Position numbers and translations under genes: made by a program
Notes under the pieces: generated by a model
Seen by the model: only the letters and a program-made list of their open reading frames with translations
Databases searched by the model: none
Told to the model about the DNA's origin: nothing
Part shown: in pieces, positions 1-9,201 of the stretch
How the letters are laid out: every line of letters begins with the position of its first letter
How positions within the stretch are numbered: position 1 is the first letter of the stretch
NCBI GenBank assembly: GCA_023404955.1
Contig: JAEXZY010000018.1
Location: forward strand, 1-29,603
Direction of reading: 5' to 3'
Length of the DNA stretch: 29,603 bases
Source of the DNA: Actinomycetes bacterium
Lineage (GTDB): Bacteria > Actinomycetota > Actinomycetes > Mycobacteriales > Mycobacteriaceae

Positions 1-116
1 TGTTACTCACCCGTTCGCCACTCGAGTACCCCGAAGGGCCTTTCCGTTCGACTTGCATGTGTTAAGCACGCCGCCAGCGTTCGTCCTGAGCCAGGATCAA
101 ACTCTCCAAACAAAAA
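1..116 (-). rRNA. rrs: 16S rRNA, 5' end (partial)
   Basis: The reverse complement contains the universal 16S 5' segment AGAGTTTGATCCTGGCTCAG followed by the start of the molecule up to GGCGAACGGGTGAGTAACA. The mature 5' end is placed near 116 by analogy with the mycobacterial start TTTTGTTTGGAGAG. Only about 116 nt of roughly 1.5 kb are inside the window; the rest lies to the left. It sits downstream of murA on the same strand, which is the position of the rrnA operon in mycobacteria (established knowledge). The exact 5' end is set by RNA processing and cannot be fixed from sequence alone. Confidence 0.97.
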
Positions 117-297
117 CCCCCAGGACCGAACCCGGGCAGAATCCGAATCAGAAAAATCCGATCACAAAAACCAGAAACATCTGGCAAAAAACAGTTGCGC
201 CCCCAAACGGGAAAATGCGGACACAACAAAAAACAACAAACAAAAACCACCAAACACACTATTGAGTTCTCAAACAACACCGCCGTTTTCAGGCAAC
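117..297 (-). other. rRNA leader region (pre-16S spacer)
   Basis: About 180 nt lie between the inferred transcription start near 297 and mature 16S. On the transcribed strand the region is rich in U and G runs, which is unusual for this GC-rich genome, and no protein gene is supported in it. The segment 261-278 reads GTTGTTTGAGAACTCAAT on the minus strand, matching the conserved mycobacterial rRNA leader block around box A that supports antitermination and processing (recalled from the literature). The U-rich part near the 16S start probably pairs with the spacer after 16S to form the RNase III stem; that partner is outside the window. Confidence 0.7.
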
Positions 298-303
298 CCT
301 GCC

Positions 304-332
304 ACTGTACTGCATGTGATCAGGGCGGTCAA
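304..332 (-). promoter_or_regulatory. rRNA operon promoter (sigma-A type)
   Basis: On the minus strand there is a -35 box TTGACC (332-327), a 17-bp spacer and a -10 box TACAGT (309-304), followed by GGCAGGGTTGCC. That downstream block is the conserved initiation segment I recall for mycobacterial rrn promoters (PCL1/P1 type). Transcription should start near 297-298. The near-consensus boxes fit strong growth-rate-controlled rRNA synthesis by SigA RNA polymerase. Confidence 0.85.
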
Positions 333-379
333 GCTCTAGCCTCAGGTCTTTCGACCGGGGTCATCGGCTTGTGAAGGAA

Positions 380-408
380 ATACTACGTGCTGTCGGCCAG
401 ACGCCCAA
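380..408 (-). promoter_or_regulatory. possible second, upstream rRNA promoter
   Basis: The minus strand has TTGGGC (408-403), a 17-bp spacer and TAGTAT (385-380), between the murA stop codon and the stronger promoter at 304-332. Mycobacterial rrnA operons often carry more than one promoter after murA. The -35 box is only partly consensus, so this is a candidate inferred from spacing and box match. Confidence 0.4.
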
Positions 409-444
409 ATCCCCAGCGCAAGAGGCCAAAACAGGCCGCGGAGC

Positions 445-1698
445 CTAGCTGACGCGCTCGATCTCCGCGCCCAGACTGACGAGATTTTCCACGAACTTCG
501 GATACCCGCGGTCGATGTGAAAGACGTCGTGCACCTCGGTGTCACCGTCGGCCACCAAACCGGCCAGCACCAGACCGGCGCCCGCTCGGATGTCGGACGA
601 CCACACCGGTGCGCTCGACAGCTGGGGGATCCCGCGTACCACCGCGTGGTGTCCGTCGGTCCGCGCATCCGCACCGAGGCGGATCATCTCTTCGACGAAA
701 CGAAAGCGCGCTTCGAACACGTTCTCGGTGATCATCGACGTGCCGTCGGCGATCGCGGCCAGACCGATGGCCATCGGCTGCAGATCAGTCGGAAAACCGG
801 GGAACGGCAGCGTCGCGACGTTCACCGCCTTGGGCCGTTCGTACTGAACGACCCGGAAACCGTCGTCGGACTGCGTCACCGTCGCGCCGGCGTCGTGCAA
901 CTTGTGCAGCACGAGCTGCAGATGTGACGGGTCGATCCCAGTCACGGAGATGTCCCCGCGCGTCATCGCGGCTGCGATCCCCCACGTCGCGGCGACGATG
1001 CGGTCGCCGATGACGCGATGCTCGGTGGGATAGAGCCGGTCGACGCCGGTGATGGTCAGCGTGGACGACCCGGCTCCGGAGATCTGGGCGCCCATCTGGT
1101 TGAGCATCGTGCACAGGTCGACGACGTCGGGCTCACGCGCGGCGTTGTGGATGGTGGTGACACCGTCGGCGAGGACCGCCGCCATCAGGATGTTCTCGGT
1201 GGCTCCGACGGACGGGAACTCGAGCTGGATCTCGGCACCGTGCAGGTGGTCCGCCTCGGCGACCACACAGCCGTGCTCGATCGTGCAGCGCGCGCCGAGC
1301 AGACGGAGCCCGGCTTGGTGCATGTCCAGGGGCCGCGACCCGATCGCGTCGCCTCCGGGCAACGCCACCCTGGCCCGCTTGCATCGGCCGACCAGCGGAC
1401 CCAGCACGCACACCGACGCACGGAACTGACGGACCGCGGCGAAGTCTGCGTCGTACTTGGGCTCGTCCGGCGAGGTGATTCGAACGACATCGCCATCGAG
1501 ATCGACGGTCGCGCCCAGGCCGCGCAGCACCTCCGCCATCAGCGGCACGTCGAGGATGTCGGGGCAGTTCGTGATCGTGCTCGTGCCTTCTGCCAGCAGC
1601 GACGCGGCCATCAGCTTCAAGACACTGTTCTTGGCGCCTCCGACAGCCACTTCGCCTGCCAACCGGCTACCGCCGGTCACCACGAAACGCTCACCCAC
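445..1698 (-). CDS. murA: UDP-N-acetylglucosamine 1-carboxyvinyltransferase MurA
   Basis: Cytoplasmic enzyme that transfers enolpyruvate from PEP to UDP-GlcNAc, the first committed step of peptidoglycan synthesis. The 417-aa product matches the family along its length (N-terminal GGAKNSVLKLMAA, LPGG loop, C-terminal DIRAGAGLVLAGL). The residue normally Cys115 in E. coli is Asp117 here (LPGGDAIGSRP), the change that makes mycobacterial MurA insensitive to fosfomycin. I chose the GTG at 1698 over an in-frame ATG at 1728. The protein then begins GERFVVTGG like its homologues, a -10 box TACACT ends exactly 6 nt upstream of the GTG, and the ATG at 1728 overlaps the -35 box. There is no Shine-Dalgarno sequence, so the mRNA is probably leaderless. 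The rRNA operon follows on the same strand. Confidence 0.96.
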   Translation of the reverse strand: MGERFVVTGGSRLAGEVAVGGAKNSVLKLMAASLLAEGTSTITNCPDILDVPLMAEVLRGLGATVDLDGDVVRITSPDEPKYDADFAAVRQFRASVCVLGPLVGRCKRARVALPGGDAIGSRPLDMHQAGLRLLGARCTIEHGCVVAEADHLHGAEIQLEFPSVGATENILMAAVLADGVTTIHNAAREPDVVDLCTMLNQMGAQISGAGSSTLTITGVDRLYPTEHRVIGDRIVAATWGIAAAMTRGDISVTGIDPSHLQLVLHKLHDAGATVTQSDDGFRVVQYERPKAVNVATLPFPGFPTDLQPMAIGLAAIADGTSMITENVFEARFRFVEEMIRLGADARTDGHHAVVRGIPQLSSAPVWSSDIRAGAGLVLAGLVADGDTEVHDVFHIDRGYPKFVENLVSLGAEIERVS

Positions 1699-1704
1699 GC
1701 GGTC

Positions 1705-1733
1705 AGTGTAGACAGCGCGATCACCCATGTCAG
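1705..1733 (-). promoter_or_regulatory. murA promoter, leaderless type
   Basis: On the minus strand, CTGACA (1733-1728) is a 5-of-6 match to the -35 consensus. It is followed by a 17-bp spacer, TACACT (1710-1705) as -10, then GACCGC and the GTG start. With the -10 at -12 to -7, the G of GTG is +1, the normal geometry of a leaderless mycobacterial transcript. Confidence 0.75.
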
Positions 1734-1763
1734 TCTTCGAAGACCGGCCGAAGGGCCGTCCCG

Positions 1764-1775
1764 TACGGTTTGGGC
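1764..1775 (+). promoter_or_regulatory. candidate leaderless -10 box of the adenosyltransferase gene
   Basis: TACGGT at 1764-1769 fits the TANNNT -10 pattern and is followed by exactly 6 nt (TTGGGC) before the ATG at 1776, so +1 would be the A of ATG. No good -35 is visible at 17-18 bp, which is common in mycobacterial leaderless promoters. There is no Shine-Dalgarno sequence. Confidence 0.5.
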
Positions 1776-2351
1776 ATGGCAGTGCATCTGACGCGGATCT
1801 ACACCCGGACCGGCGACGACGGCACCACCGGGCTCAGTGATTTCAGCCGGGTGTCCAAGAGCGATCCGCGGCTGGTGGCGTACGCCGACTGTGACGAGAC
1901 CAACGCGGCGATCGGTGTCGCGATCGCGCTCGGGCAGCCCGGCGATCGTGTCCTCGAGGTGCTGCGCCACATCCAGAACGACTTGTTCGATGCCGGCGCC
2001 GACCTGTCCACGCCCGTGGTCGACAACCCGCAGTACCCTCCGCTGCGCATCCAGCAGAGCTACATCGACCGCCTCGAATCCTGGTGCGACGAGTTCAACG
2101 AGCCCCTCCCTGCGCTCGACTCCTTCGTCCTGCCCGGCGGCACCGCGCTCTCCGCGCTGCTGCACGTCGCACGCACGGTGGCACGCCGCGCCGAACGGTC
2201 CGCCTGGCAGGCGGTCGACGCCCACGGCGAGTCCATCAGCGTGCTTCCGGCCAAGTACCTGAACCGGTTGTCCGACCTGCTGTTCATCCTGTCGCGTGTC
2301 GCCAACCCCGACGGCGACGTGCTGTGGCGCCCGGGCGGGCCGGCTCAGTAA
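1776..2351 (+). CDS. PduO-type ATP:cob(I)alamin adenosyltransferase
   Basis: Transfers the adenosyl group of ATP to cob(I)alamin to give adenosylcobalamin, the cofactor of methylmalonyl-CoA mutase and similar enzymes; cytoplasmic and usually trimeric. The 191-aa product has the N-terminal ATP-binding motif TRTGDDGTT (residues 10-18), the LPGG element at 119-122 and the Arg-rich helix RTVARRAER (133-141), all typical of the PduO family and in the expected order. An in-frame TTG lies 6 nt upstream, but homologues begin MAVHLTR and the ATG fits a leaderless transcript. It is divergent from murA with 77 bp between start codons. Its last 7 bp overlap the end of the convergent DUF2550 gene. The M. 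tuberculosis counterpart is Rv1314c. Confidence 0.94.
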   Translation: MAVHLTRIYTRTGDDGTTGLSDFSRVSKSDPRLVAYADCDETNAAIGVAIALGQPGDRVLEVLRHIQNDLFDAGADLSTPVVDNPQYPPLRIQQSYIDRLESWCDEFNEPLPALDSFVLPGGTALSALLHVARTVARRAERSAWQAVDAHGESISVLPAKYLNRLSDLLFILSRVANPDGDVLWRPGGPAQ

Positions 2352-2791
2352 GTGCGTCGTCGAGCCCGCGGCGACGGCCGCGATTCGACCCACGACGTGA
2401 ACGCCGTCAGCGCGCCGCGATCCAGAGCGATCTCGTATCCGCGGCCGCGGTCGGGGACGACGTCGCGCAGTTCCAGTACAACGATCTCGTCGGTCATGAT
2501 GTCGAACTCGTCGCCGCGCGGAGACCGTCGGGACACCACTTCCAGGCCCCGGCGGCTCAGCGTCCGATCAGGCCACCACCGAAGGCTGGAGACCCGGTAG
2601 AACTGCGCCTCGCCACCGCGGTAGCGCATCACACCATGCCGCCATCCGTGGCCGCCGACGGCGGGAACGTCACGCAAGATCGCCGCGGTTCCGCCGACCT
2701 GGCGCAGCTTCCACAACCGGTAGCTCAGTGCGATGACGGCCAGCAGGAGCACGCTGACCAGCGCGACCATGAACAGCATGGACGCGCTCAT
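2345..2791 (-). CDS. DUF2550 family membrane-anchored protein
   Basis: A 148-aa conserved actinobacterial protein of unknown function (Rv1312 equivalent). One N-terminal transmembrane helix is visible at about residues 4-24, followed by a basic LWKLRQ stretch, a soluble domain with the Trp-rich VSSLRWWPDRTLSRRGLEVV region, and a basic Arg-rich C-terminus (RARRR). It begins only 6 bp after the atpC stop codon, so it is probably the last gene of the ATP synthase operon; whether it acts with the synthase is unknown. The tail overlaps the convergent adenosyltransferase gene by 7 bp. Identity is firm at family level, but no biochemical role can be given. Confidence 0.9.
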   Translation of the reverse strand: MSASMLFMVALVSVLLLAVIALSYRLWKLRQVGGTAAILRDVPAVGGHGWRHGVMRYRGGEAQFYRVSSLRWWPDRTLSRRGLEVVSRRSPRGDEFDIMTDEIVVLELRDVVPDRGRGYEIALDRGALTAFTSWVESRPSPRARRRTY

Positions 2792-2797
2792 CGCCGG

Positions 2798-3163
2798 TCA
2801 GTCCAGCTGGCCGAGGGCGCGCAGCCGCGCCCTGCCCCACGCCGCCGTCCGCTCGTCGTCGGATTCGGAATCCTGCTTGGCCTCGTCGGAGTTGATCTCC
2901 GACTCGAACTGCGCGTTCTCGACCAGAATCCGGACGGTCTCTTCCGTCACGGACAGGAATCCGCCGTCGACCGCGATCCGCAGATCGTCCTCGCCGTCCC
3001 GCTCGACGCGCACCATCGCGTCGTCGACGAGCTGTGCGACGAGCGGGATGTGCCGCGGCAGGATGCCGATCTCACCGGCAGTGGTGCGAGTGAACAGGAA
3101 GGACGCCTCGCCCTTCCACAGTTCACGTTCGACGGCGACGATCTCGACGTTCATCTCCGCCAT
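2798..3163 (-). CDS. atpC: ATP synthase F1 epsilon subunit
   Basis: A 121-aa central-stalk subunit that binds gamma and the c-ring and regulates ATP hydrolysis. The N-terminal beta-sandwich is clear (GEIGILPRHIPLVAQL, then IAVDGGFLSV). The C-terminal helical part is short and acidic and then basic, as in other mycobacteria, where it holds back ATP hydrolysis. Length equals that of M. tuberculosis AtpC. It lies 36 bp after atpD and 6 bp before the DUF2550 gene in the same transcript. Confidence 0.97.
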   Translation of the reverse strand: MAEMNVEIVAVERELWKGEASFLFTRTTAGEIGILPRHIPLVAQLVDDAMVRVERDGEDDLRIAVDGGFLSVTEETVRILVENAQFESEINSDEAKQDSESDDERTAAWGRARLRALGQLD

Positions 3164-3199
3164 GTCACACCACCCTTCCCGGAACAGTCACTGGCGTCA

Positions 3200-4651
<1,452 letters not shown>

Positions 4652-4684
4652 TTGTCTTCGCTTCCTAACCGATGCTGCTGGAGG

Positions 4685-5614
4685 TCATTTGGCGTCGGCC
4701 AGCGCGTTGGCGCCGCCGACGATCTCGCTGATTTCCTGGGTGATCTGAGCCTGGCGCTCGCGGTTGGCCGCCAGCGTGAGGGACTTGATCAGATCGTCGG
4801 CGTTGTCGGTGGCCGACTTCATGGCACGTCGGCGTGACGCCGACTCCGAGGCCGCCGCTTCCAGCAACGCGGCGTAGACGCGGGTGGCCACGTAGCGCGG
4901 CAGCAGCGCGTCGAACAGCGTCTCGGCGTTCGGCTCGAAGGTGAACAGGGTGCGGGGGCCGTCCTCGGGCTGTTCGTCCTCGACGTACTCGACGACCATC
5001 GGGGCGATCCGCCGTGCTGCCGCGCTCTGCGAGAGCATCGACTTGAACTCGGTGAACACGATGTGGAGTTCGTCCACGCCGAGCACACCGTCGGCACCGG
5101 CGTCGTCGCCCTCGTCGTCCGCCCCGGCCATGAACGCCGACACCAGGGTCTCGGCGATCTCCTTGGCGTTCTCGTAATCGGGCCGCTCAGAGAAGCCGGT
5201 CCACGACTCGACGACGTCGCGCTGACGGAAGTTGAAGTACCCCAGCGCTTTGCGGCCGACGACGTAGAGGACCGGCTCCTTGCCCTCGTCACGCAGCAGG
5301 GCGAAGAGCTCCTCGGATTGCCGCAGCACGTTCGCGTTGTACGCACCGCACAGTCCGCGGTCCGAGGACACCACCAGCACACCGGCGCGGCGCGGGTTCT
5401 CCCGCTCGACGAGCAGCGGGTGATCCAGCGCGCTGGCGCTGGCCAGCTCGGTCAGCATGTTGGTGATCTCGGTGCTGTAGGGCCGAGCCGCCTCGACTCG
5501 GGCCTGCGCCTTGGAGATTCGGGAGGTCGCGATCAGCTCCTGGGCCTTGGTGATCTTCTTGATCGACCCGGCGGAACGGATGCGCCCCCGAAGCTCGCGC
5601 AGTGTTGCAGCCAT
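4685..5614 (-). CDS. atpG: ATP synthase F1 gamma subunit
   Basis: The 309-aa rotating central shaft of F1. The N-terminal helix (LRELRGRIRSAGSIKKITKA) and the C-terminal helix (AANRERQAQITQEISEI) form the coiled coil; the Rossmann-like core includes SSDRGLCGAYN. Residues about 163-178 are an extra Gly/Asp/Ala-rich loop (AGADDEGDDAGADG) absent from E. coli gamma and characteristic of mycobacteria, where it is reported to affect rotation and suppress ATP hydrolysis. The gene starts 41 bp after atpA. Confidence 0.97.
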   Translation of the reverse strand: MAATLRELRGRIRSAGSIKKITKAQELIATSRISKAQARVEAARPYSTEITNMLTELASASALDHPLLVERENPRRAGVLVVSSDRGLCGAYNANVLRQSEELFALLRDEGKEPVLYVVGRKALGYFNFRQRDVVESWTGFSERPDYENAKEIAETLVSAFMAGADDEGDDAGADGVLGVDELHIVFTEFKSMLSQSAAARRIAPMVVEYVEDEQPEDGPRTLFTFEPNAETLFDALLPRYVATRVYAALLEAAASESASRRRAMKSATDNADDLIKSLTLAANRERQAQITQEISEIVGGANALADAK

Positions 5615-5655
5615 CTAGCTCTCCAGACCCTTTCGGTCCAACGTCGTTGTCGGTC

Positions 5656-7296
5656 TTACTTCTTGGCCGGCTTGCGGACCTTGACGGACTCTTTCTCGAG
5701 GTCCTCTTCGTCCATCGCCTCGGTCTTGTCGTCGACCGCGACCGAGCTTCCGTCCGTGGCGGAGAAGCCCTTCTTGAACTCGTTGATGATGTCGGAGACC
5801 TTGTCCTGCTCCTCTTCCGGGAACTTCTTGCTCTCCCGGATGTTGTCGAGGATCTCGCTGTGGGAGCCCTTGATGTGCTCCAGCAGCTCGGACTCGAAGC
5901 GTGCGACGTCCTCGACGGGAACCGAGTCGAGATGGCCACCGGTGCCGAGGAAGATCGCGATGACCTGATCCTCGACCGGGTACGGCGTGTACTGCGGCTG
6001 CTTCAGCAGCTCCACCAGCCGGGCACCGCGGTCCAGCTGAGCCTTCGACGCGGCATCCAGGTCGGAGGCGAACGCGGCGAACGACTCCAGCTCGCGGTAC
6101 TGCGACAGCTCCAGACGCAGCGAGCCGGCCACCTCCTTCATCGCCTTGATCTGGGCGGCGCCACCGACGCGCGACACCGACACACCGACGTTGATGGCCG
6201 GGCGCACACCCTGGTTGAACAGGTCGGACTCCAGGAAGCACTGACCGTCGGTGATCGAGATGACGTTGGTGGGGATGAACGCCGAGATGTCGTTGGCCTT
6301 GGTCTCGATGATCGGCAGGCCGGTCATCGAGCCGCCACCGAGCTCGTCGGACAGCTTCGCGCAGCGCTCGAGCAGCCGCGAGTGCAGGTAGAAGACGTCG
6401 CCGGGGAACGCCTCGCGGCCCGGCGGACGGCGCAGCAGCAGCGAGATCGCACGGTAGGCGTCGGCCTGCTTCGACAGATCGTCGAACACGATCAGCACGT
6501 GCTTGCCGTCGTACATCCAGTGCTGGCCGATGGCCGAACCGGTGTACGGCGCAAGCCATTTGAAGCCGGCGGCGTCGGAGGCGGGCGCTGCGACGATGGT
6601 GGTGTACTCCATTGCGCCACCCTCTTCGAGGGCCCGCTTCACCGAGGCGATCGTGGTGCCCTTCTGGCCGATCGCGACGTAGACGCAGCGCACCTGCTTG
6701 CTGGGGTCACCGGTCTCCCAGGCCTCGCGCTGGTTCAGGATCGTGTCGACCGCCACCGCCGTCTTACCGGTCTTGCGGTCACCGATGATGAGCTGGCGCT
6801 GGCCACGGCCGATCGGGGTCTGGCTGTCGATGGCCTTGATGCCGGTCTGCAGCGGCTCGGACACACCCTGGCGCTGAACCACGGACGGCGCCTGCAGCTC
6901 GAGCGCCCGGCGGGCGTCGGCCTCGATGTCGCCCTGGCCATCGATCGGCTGGCCCAGCGGGTTGATGACGCGACCGAGGAACTTGTCGCCGACGGGGACC
7001 GAGAGCACCTCACCGGTGCGCTTGACCTGCTGGCCTTCTTCGATCTTCTCGAACTCGCCGAGGATCACGGCGCCGACGGTGTGCTCGTCGAGGTTCAGCG
7101 CGACGCCGAGTACACCACCGGGGAACTCGAGCAGCTCCTGGGTCATGACCGAGGGCAGGCCCTCGACGTGGGCGATGCCGTCACCCGCGTCGACGACCGT
7201 GCCGATCTCTTCACGGTCGGAGTCGGCGGCGAAGGAGGAGACGTAGTCCTCGATCGCGCCCTCGATGTCAGAAGCCGAGATTGTCAACTCTGCCAT
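5656..7296 (-). CDS. atpA: ATP synthase F1 alpha subunit
   Basis: Non-catalytic nucleotide-binding subunit of F1, 546 aa. The P-loop reads GDRKTGKT (172-179), with Lys where E. coli has Gln. The reading frame is open upstream to 7473, but that extension lies inside the b-delta gene in another frame. The ATG at 7296 gives MAELTISASDIEGAI like the family and follows an AGGAAG ribosome-binding site. The C-terminus extends past the E. coli end by about 35 residues (from about FKKGFSATDG to KVRKPAKK). This mycobacterium-specific tail is known to suppress ATP hydrolysis by contacting gamma. It starts 49 bp after the b-delta gene. Confidence 0.97.
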   Translation of the reverse strand: MAELTISASDIEGAIEDYVSSFAADSDREEIGTVVDAGDGIAHVEGLPSVMTQELLEFPGGVLGVALNLDEHTVGAVILGEFEKIEEGQQVKRTGEVLSVPVGDKFLGRVINPLGQPIDGQGDIEADARRALELQAPSVVQRQGVSEPLQTGIKAIDSQTPIGRGQRQLIIGDRKTGKTAVAVDTILNQREAWETGDPSKQVRCVYVAIGQKGTTIASVKRALEEGGAMEYTTIVAAPASDAAGFKWLAPYTGSAIGQHWMYDGKHVLIVFDDLSKQADAYRAISLLLRRPPGREAFPGDVFYLHSRLLERCAKLSDELGGGSMTGLPIIETKANDISAFIPTNVISITDGQCFLESDLFNQGVRPAINVGVSVSRVGGAAQIKAMKEVAGSLRLELSQYRELESFAAFASDLDAASKAQLDRGARLVELLKQPQYTPYPVEDQVIAIFLGTGGHLDSVPVEDVARFESELLEHIKGSHSEILDNIRESKKFPEEEQDKVSDIINEFKKGFSATDGSSVAVDDKTEAMDEEDLEKESVKVRKPAKK

Positions 7297-7345
7297 GGGT
7301 TCGTCTTCCTGCCTTCGTGTTTCGTTGCTGGGAGTGCTGGGCCGG

Positions 7346-8683
7346 TCAGTCCGGCAGGCCTGTGCGGGCCGCTGCCAACCGGGAGGAGATGGATCCGTCG
7401 ATGACCTCTTCGCCGACGGTGATGAGGAGACCTCCGAGGACCTCGGGGTCGACCTCGAGCTGCACCGACACATCGGTGCCGTAGATGCGGCTCAGCACCT
7501 CGGTGAGACGGGTGCGCTGCGCGTCGCTGATCTCGGTTGCGGCGGTCACCTGCGCGACCGCCTCGCCGCGGCGGGACACCGCCAGCTCGGCCAGATCCGC
7601 GACCGCTGCGTCGGCGAGACCGCCTCGGAGCAACCGGACGGTCTGAGCCAGCAGAGCCGCGGTGGTGTCGTTGACTCCCCCGCCGCCCTCGACGACCTTG
7701 TTCAGCAGCTCGATCCGCTTGTCGGCGGGCACCGTCGGATCGGACAGCAGCCGGTTCAGGCGCGACTCCGCGTCGAGCACGCGGCCCACGCGGAACAGCT
7801 GCTCTTCGACCTCTTCGCTCTGCTCGTTGCGCTCCGCGCGGACCAGCAAGGCGAGCCGCGCGACGTGCTCGAGGGCGTCCACGAGGTTGTCGTCGGTCGA
7901 CCAGCGCTGCGCCACAGCGGTTTTGACCAGATCGACAGTGCCCTCTGCGAGCTTGTCTGTGAAAAGCCGCTCGACCAGACGCTCCTTGGCGGCCGGCTCG
8001 TCGGTGGGCTCGGCGAGGTGCGTGTTGAGCGCGTGCTCCTTGGTCAGGAGCGTGGCGACCGAGGTCAGCTCGTCGGCGAGCGTCGTCAGGGTGTCCGCGT
8101 CGGCGCCGTCGGCGACCGACTCGAACTTCTTGACGACTTCGGCGAGTGCCTCCCGGCTGGCGGCGCGCAGGTTGAGCGGAGCGCCGGCCTCGAGGACCGC
8201 CGGGGACGGTGCCATGTCGTCGAGCTGGTCGAGGAACCGGTCCACCGACGCGGCTTGGGCATCGCTGTCGGCGAGCTGATCACGGATGATCTGCTCGGCC
8301 TTGTCCACCGATTCCAACCCCAGCTGCTGCCGCAGCCCACGGATGGTCTGCTGCCGCAGCAGCGAGACCTGTTGGTCGCCTTGCGCTTTGATGCGCTCGG
8401 CTTCGGTGCCAGCCTGCTCGCGCAGCTGCTCGGTAATGCGCGACGAGTCGGCGCGAGCCTCCTCGGTCAACTTCTCACCGCGGCTCTTGGCCTCCTCGAC
8501 AGCCTTCGCGTGCTCGGCGTCGGCGTTCGCCAGCTTGTCGGCGGCGGCCTTGCTCTCCATGAGCGCGGCCCGCACCGCCTCCTGCTGGGTGTTCATCAGC
8601 TTGCGGACCGGCGGGACCACCCACTTGACGACGATCGCCACGATGATCACGAATCCGACCAGCTGTCCGATGAAGGTGGACAT
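7346..8683 (-). CDS. atpFH: ATP synthase fused b'-delta subunit
   Basis: A 445-aa fusion found in mycobacteria. Residues about 5-22 form a transmembrane helix, followed to about 165 by a long charged Ala/Glu/Lys/Arg coiled coil (b-like stator stalk), then a delta (OSCP) domain ending GGLLITVGEEVIDGSISSRL, which caps F1. One polypeptide therefore supplies both half of the peripheral stalk and its F1 attachment. The other b subunit is the separate upstream gene. The start codon overlaps the atpF stop (TGATG), implying coupled translation. In M. tuberculosis annotation this gene is called atpH. Confidence 0.96.
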   Translation of the reverse strand: MSTFIGQLVGFVIIVAIVVKWVVPPVRKLMNTQQEAVRAALMESKAAADKLANADAEHAKAVEEAKSRGEKLTEEARADSSRITEQLREQAGTEAERIKAQGDQQVSLLRQQTIRGLRQQLGLESVDKAEQIIRDQLADSDAQAASVDRFLDQLDDMAPSPAVLEAGAPLNLRAASREALAEVVKKFESVADGADADTLTTLADELTSVATLLTKEHALNTHLAEPTDEPAAKERLVERLFTDKLAEGTVDLVKTAVAQRWSTDDNLVDALEHVARLALLVRAERNEQSEEVEEQLFRVGRVLDAESRLNRLLSDPTVPADKRIELLNKVVEGGGGVNDTTAALLAQTVRLLRGGLADAAVADLAELAVSRRGEAVAQVTAATEISDAQRTRLTEVLSRIYGTDVSVQLEVDPEVLGGLLITVGEEVIDGSISSRLAAARTGLPD

Positions 8684-9192
8684 CAGCGCCTCTCACTCGC
8701 GGTGCCGGTGACGTCGACGCCGAGGATGCGGCTGGCCAGGGTGGCCGACAGGCCGTCGACCGACGACTGCAACTCCTGGTTGGTCGACTCGGCGTTGCGC
8801 TCCAGCTCGGCGTTCGCCGACTGCAACTTCTCCGACACCTCGTTACCTGCCTCGGCCCTGGCCTCGTCGACCGTTTGGCGACCCTCTGCGCGGGCCTCGT
8901 CGCGGATCGACGCGGCCTCACTGCGCGCCTTGGCCATGGTTTCTTCGTAGTCCGCCTGGGCAGCCGCCGTCAGCTCGGCGGCTTTCCGGTTGTCGGCAGC
9001 GGTCTTGGCGAGCATCGCCTCTCGCTCGGCCAACACCTTGCTCACCGGCGGCACCACCCATTTCCAGATCACGCCGAGCACGATCAGGAAGATGAGAAGG
9101 ACGAAGAAGAAGGTGCCGTTGGGGATCAGGAAGTTACTGGTCCCCCCGCCTCCTTCTTCGGCTGCCAAGACCCGTGCGGTGGTTTCACCCAT
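8683..9192 (-). CDS. atpF: ATP synthase F0 b subunit
   Basis: A 169-aa peripheral stalk subunit. A short Gly-rich N-terminus precedes one transmembrane helix (about residues 26-46), followed by a long Ala/Glu/Arg coiled coil. It pairs with the b-like half of the fused b'-delta subunit to form the stator; both share the KWVVPPV segment after the membrane helix, a sign of their common origin. The stop codon overlaps the next start by one base. It starts 9 bp after atpE. Confidence 0.97.
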   Translation of the reverse strand: MGETTARVLAAEEGGGGTSNFLIPNGTFFFVLLIFLIVLGVIWKWVVPPVSKVLAEREAMLAKTAADNRKAAELTAAAQADYEETMAKARSEAASIRDEARAEGRQTVDEARAEAGNEVSEKLQSANAELERNAESTNQELQSSVDGLSATLASRILGVDVTGTASERR

Positions 9193-9201
9193 GACGACGA
9201 G

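Noticed and set aside
53..280. Short open frames in the rRNA leader
   Set aside because: They overlap the 16S 5' end and the leader; the Asn/Lys/Thr-rich product reflects the AT-rich leader and not a gene.
5602..8950. Long plus-strand open frames opposite atpA and the b-delta gene
   Set aside because: They are shadows of well-supported minus-strand genes and show the low-complexity composition typical of antisense frames in GC-rich DNA.
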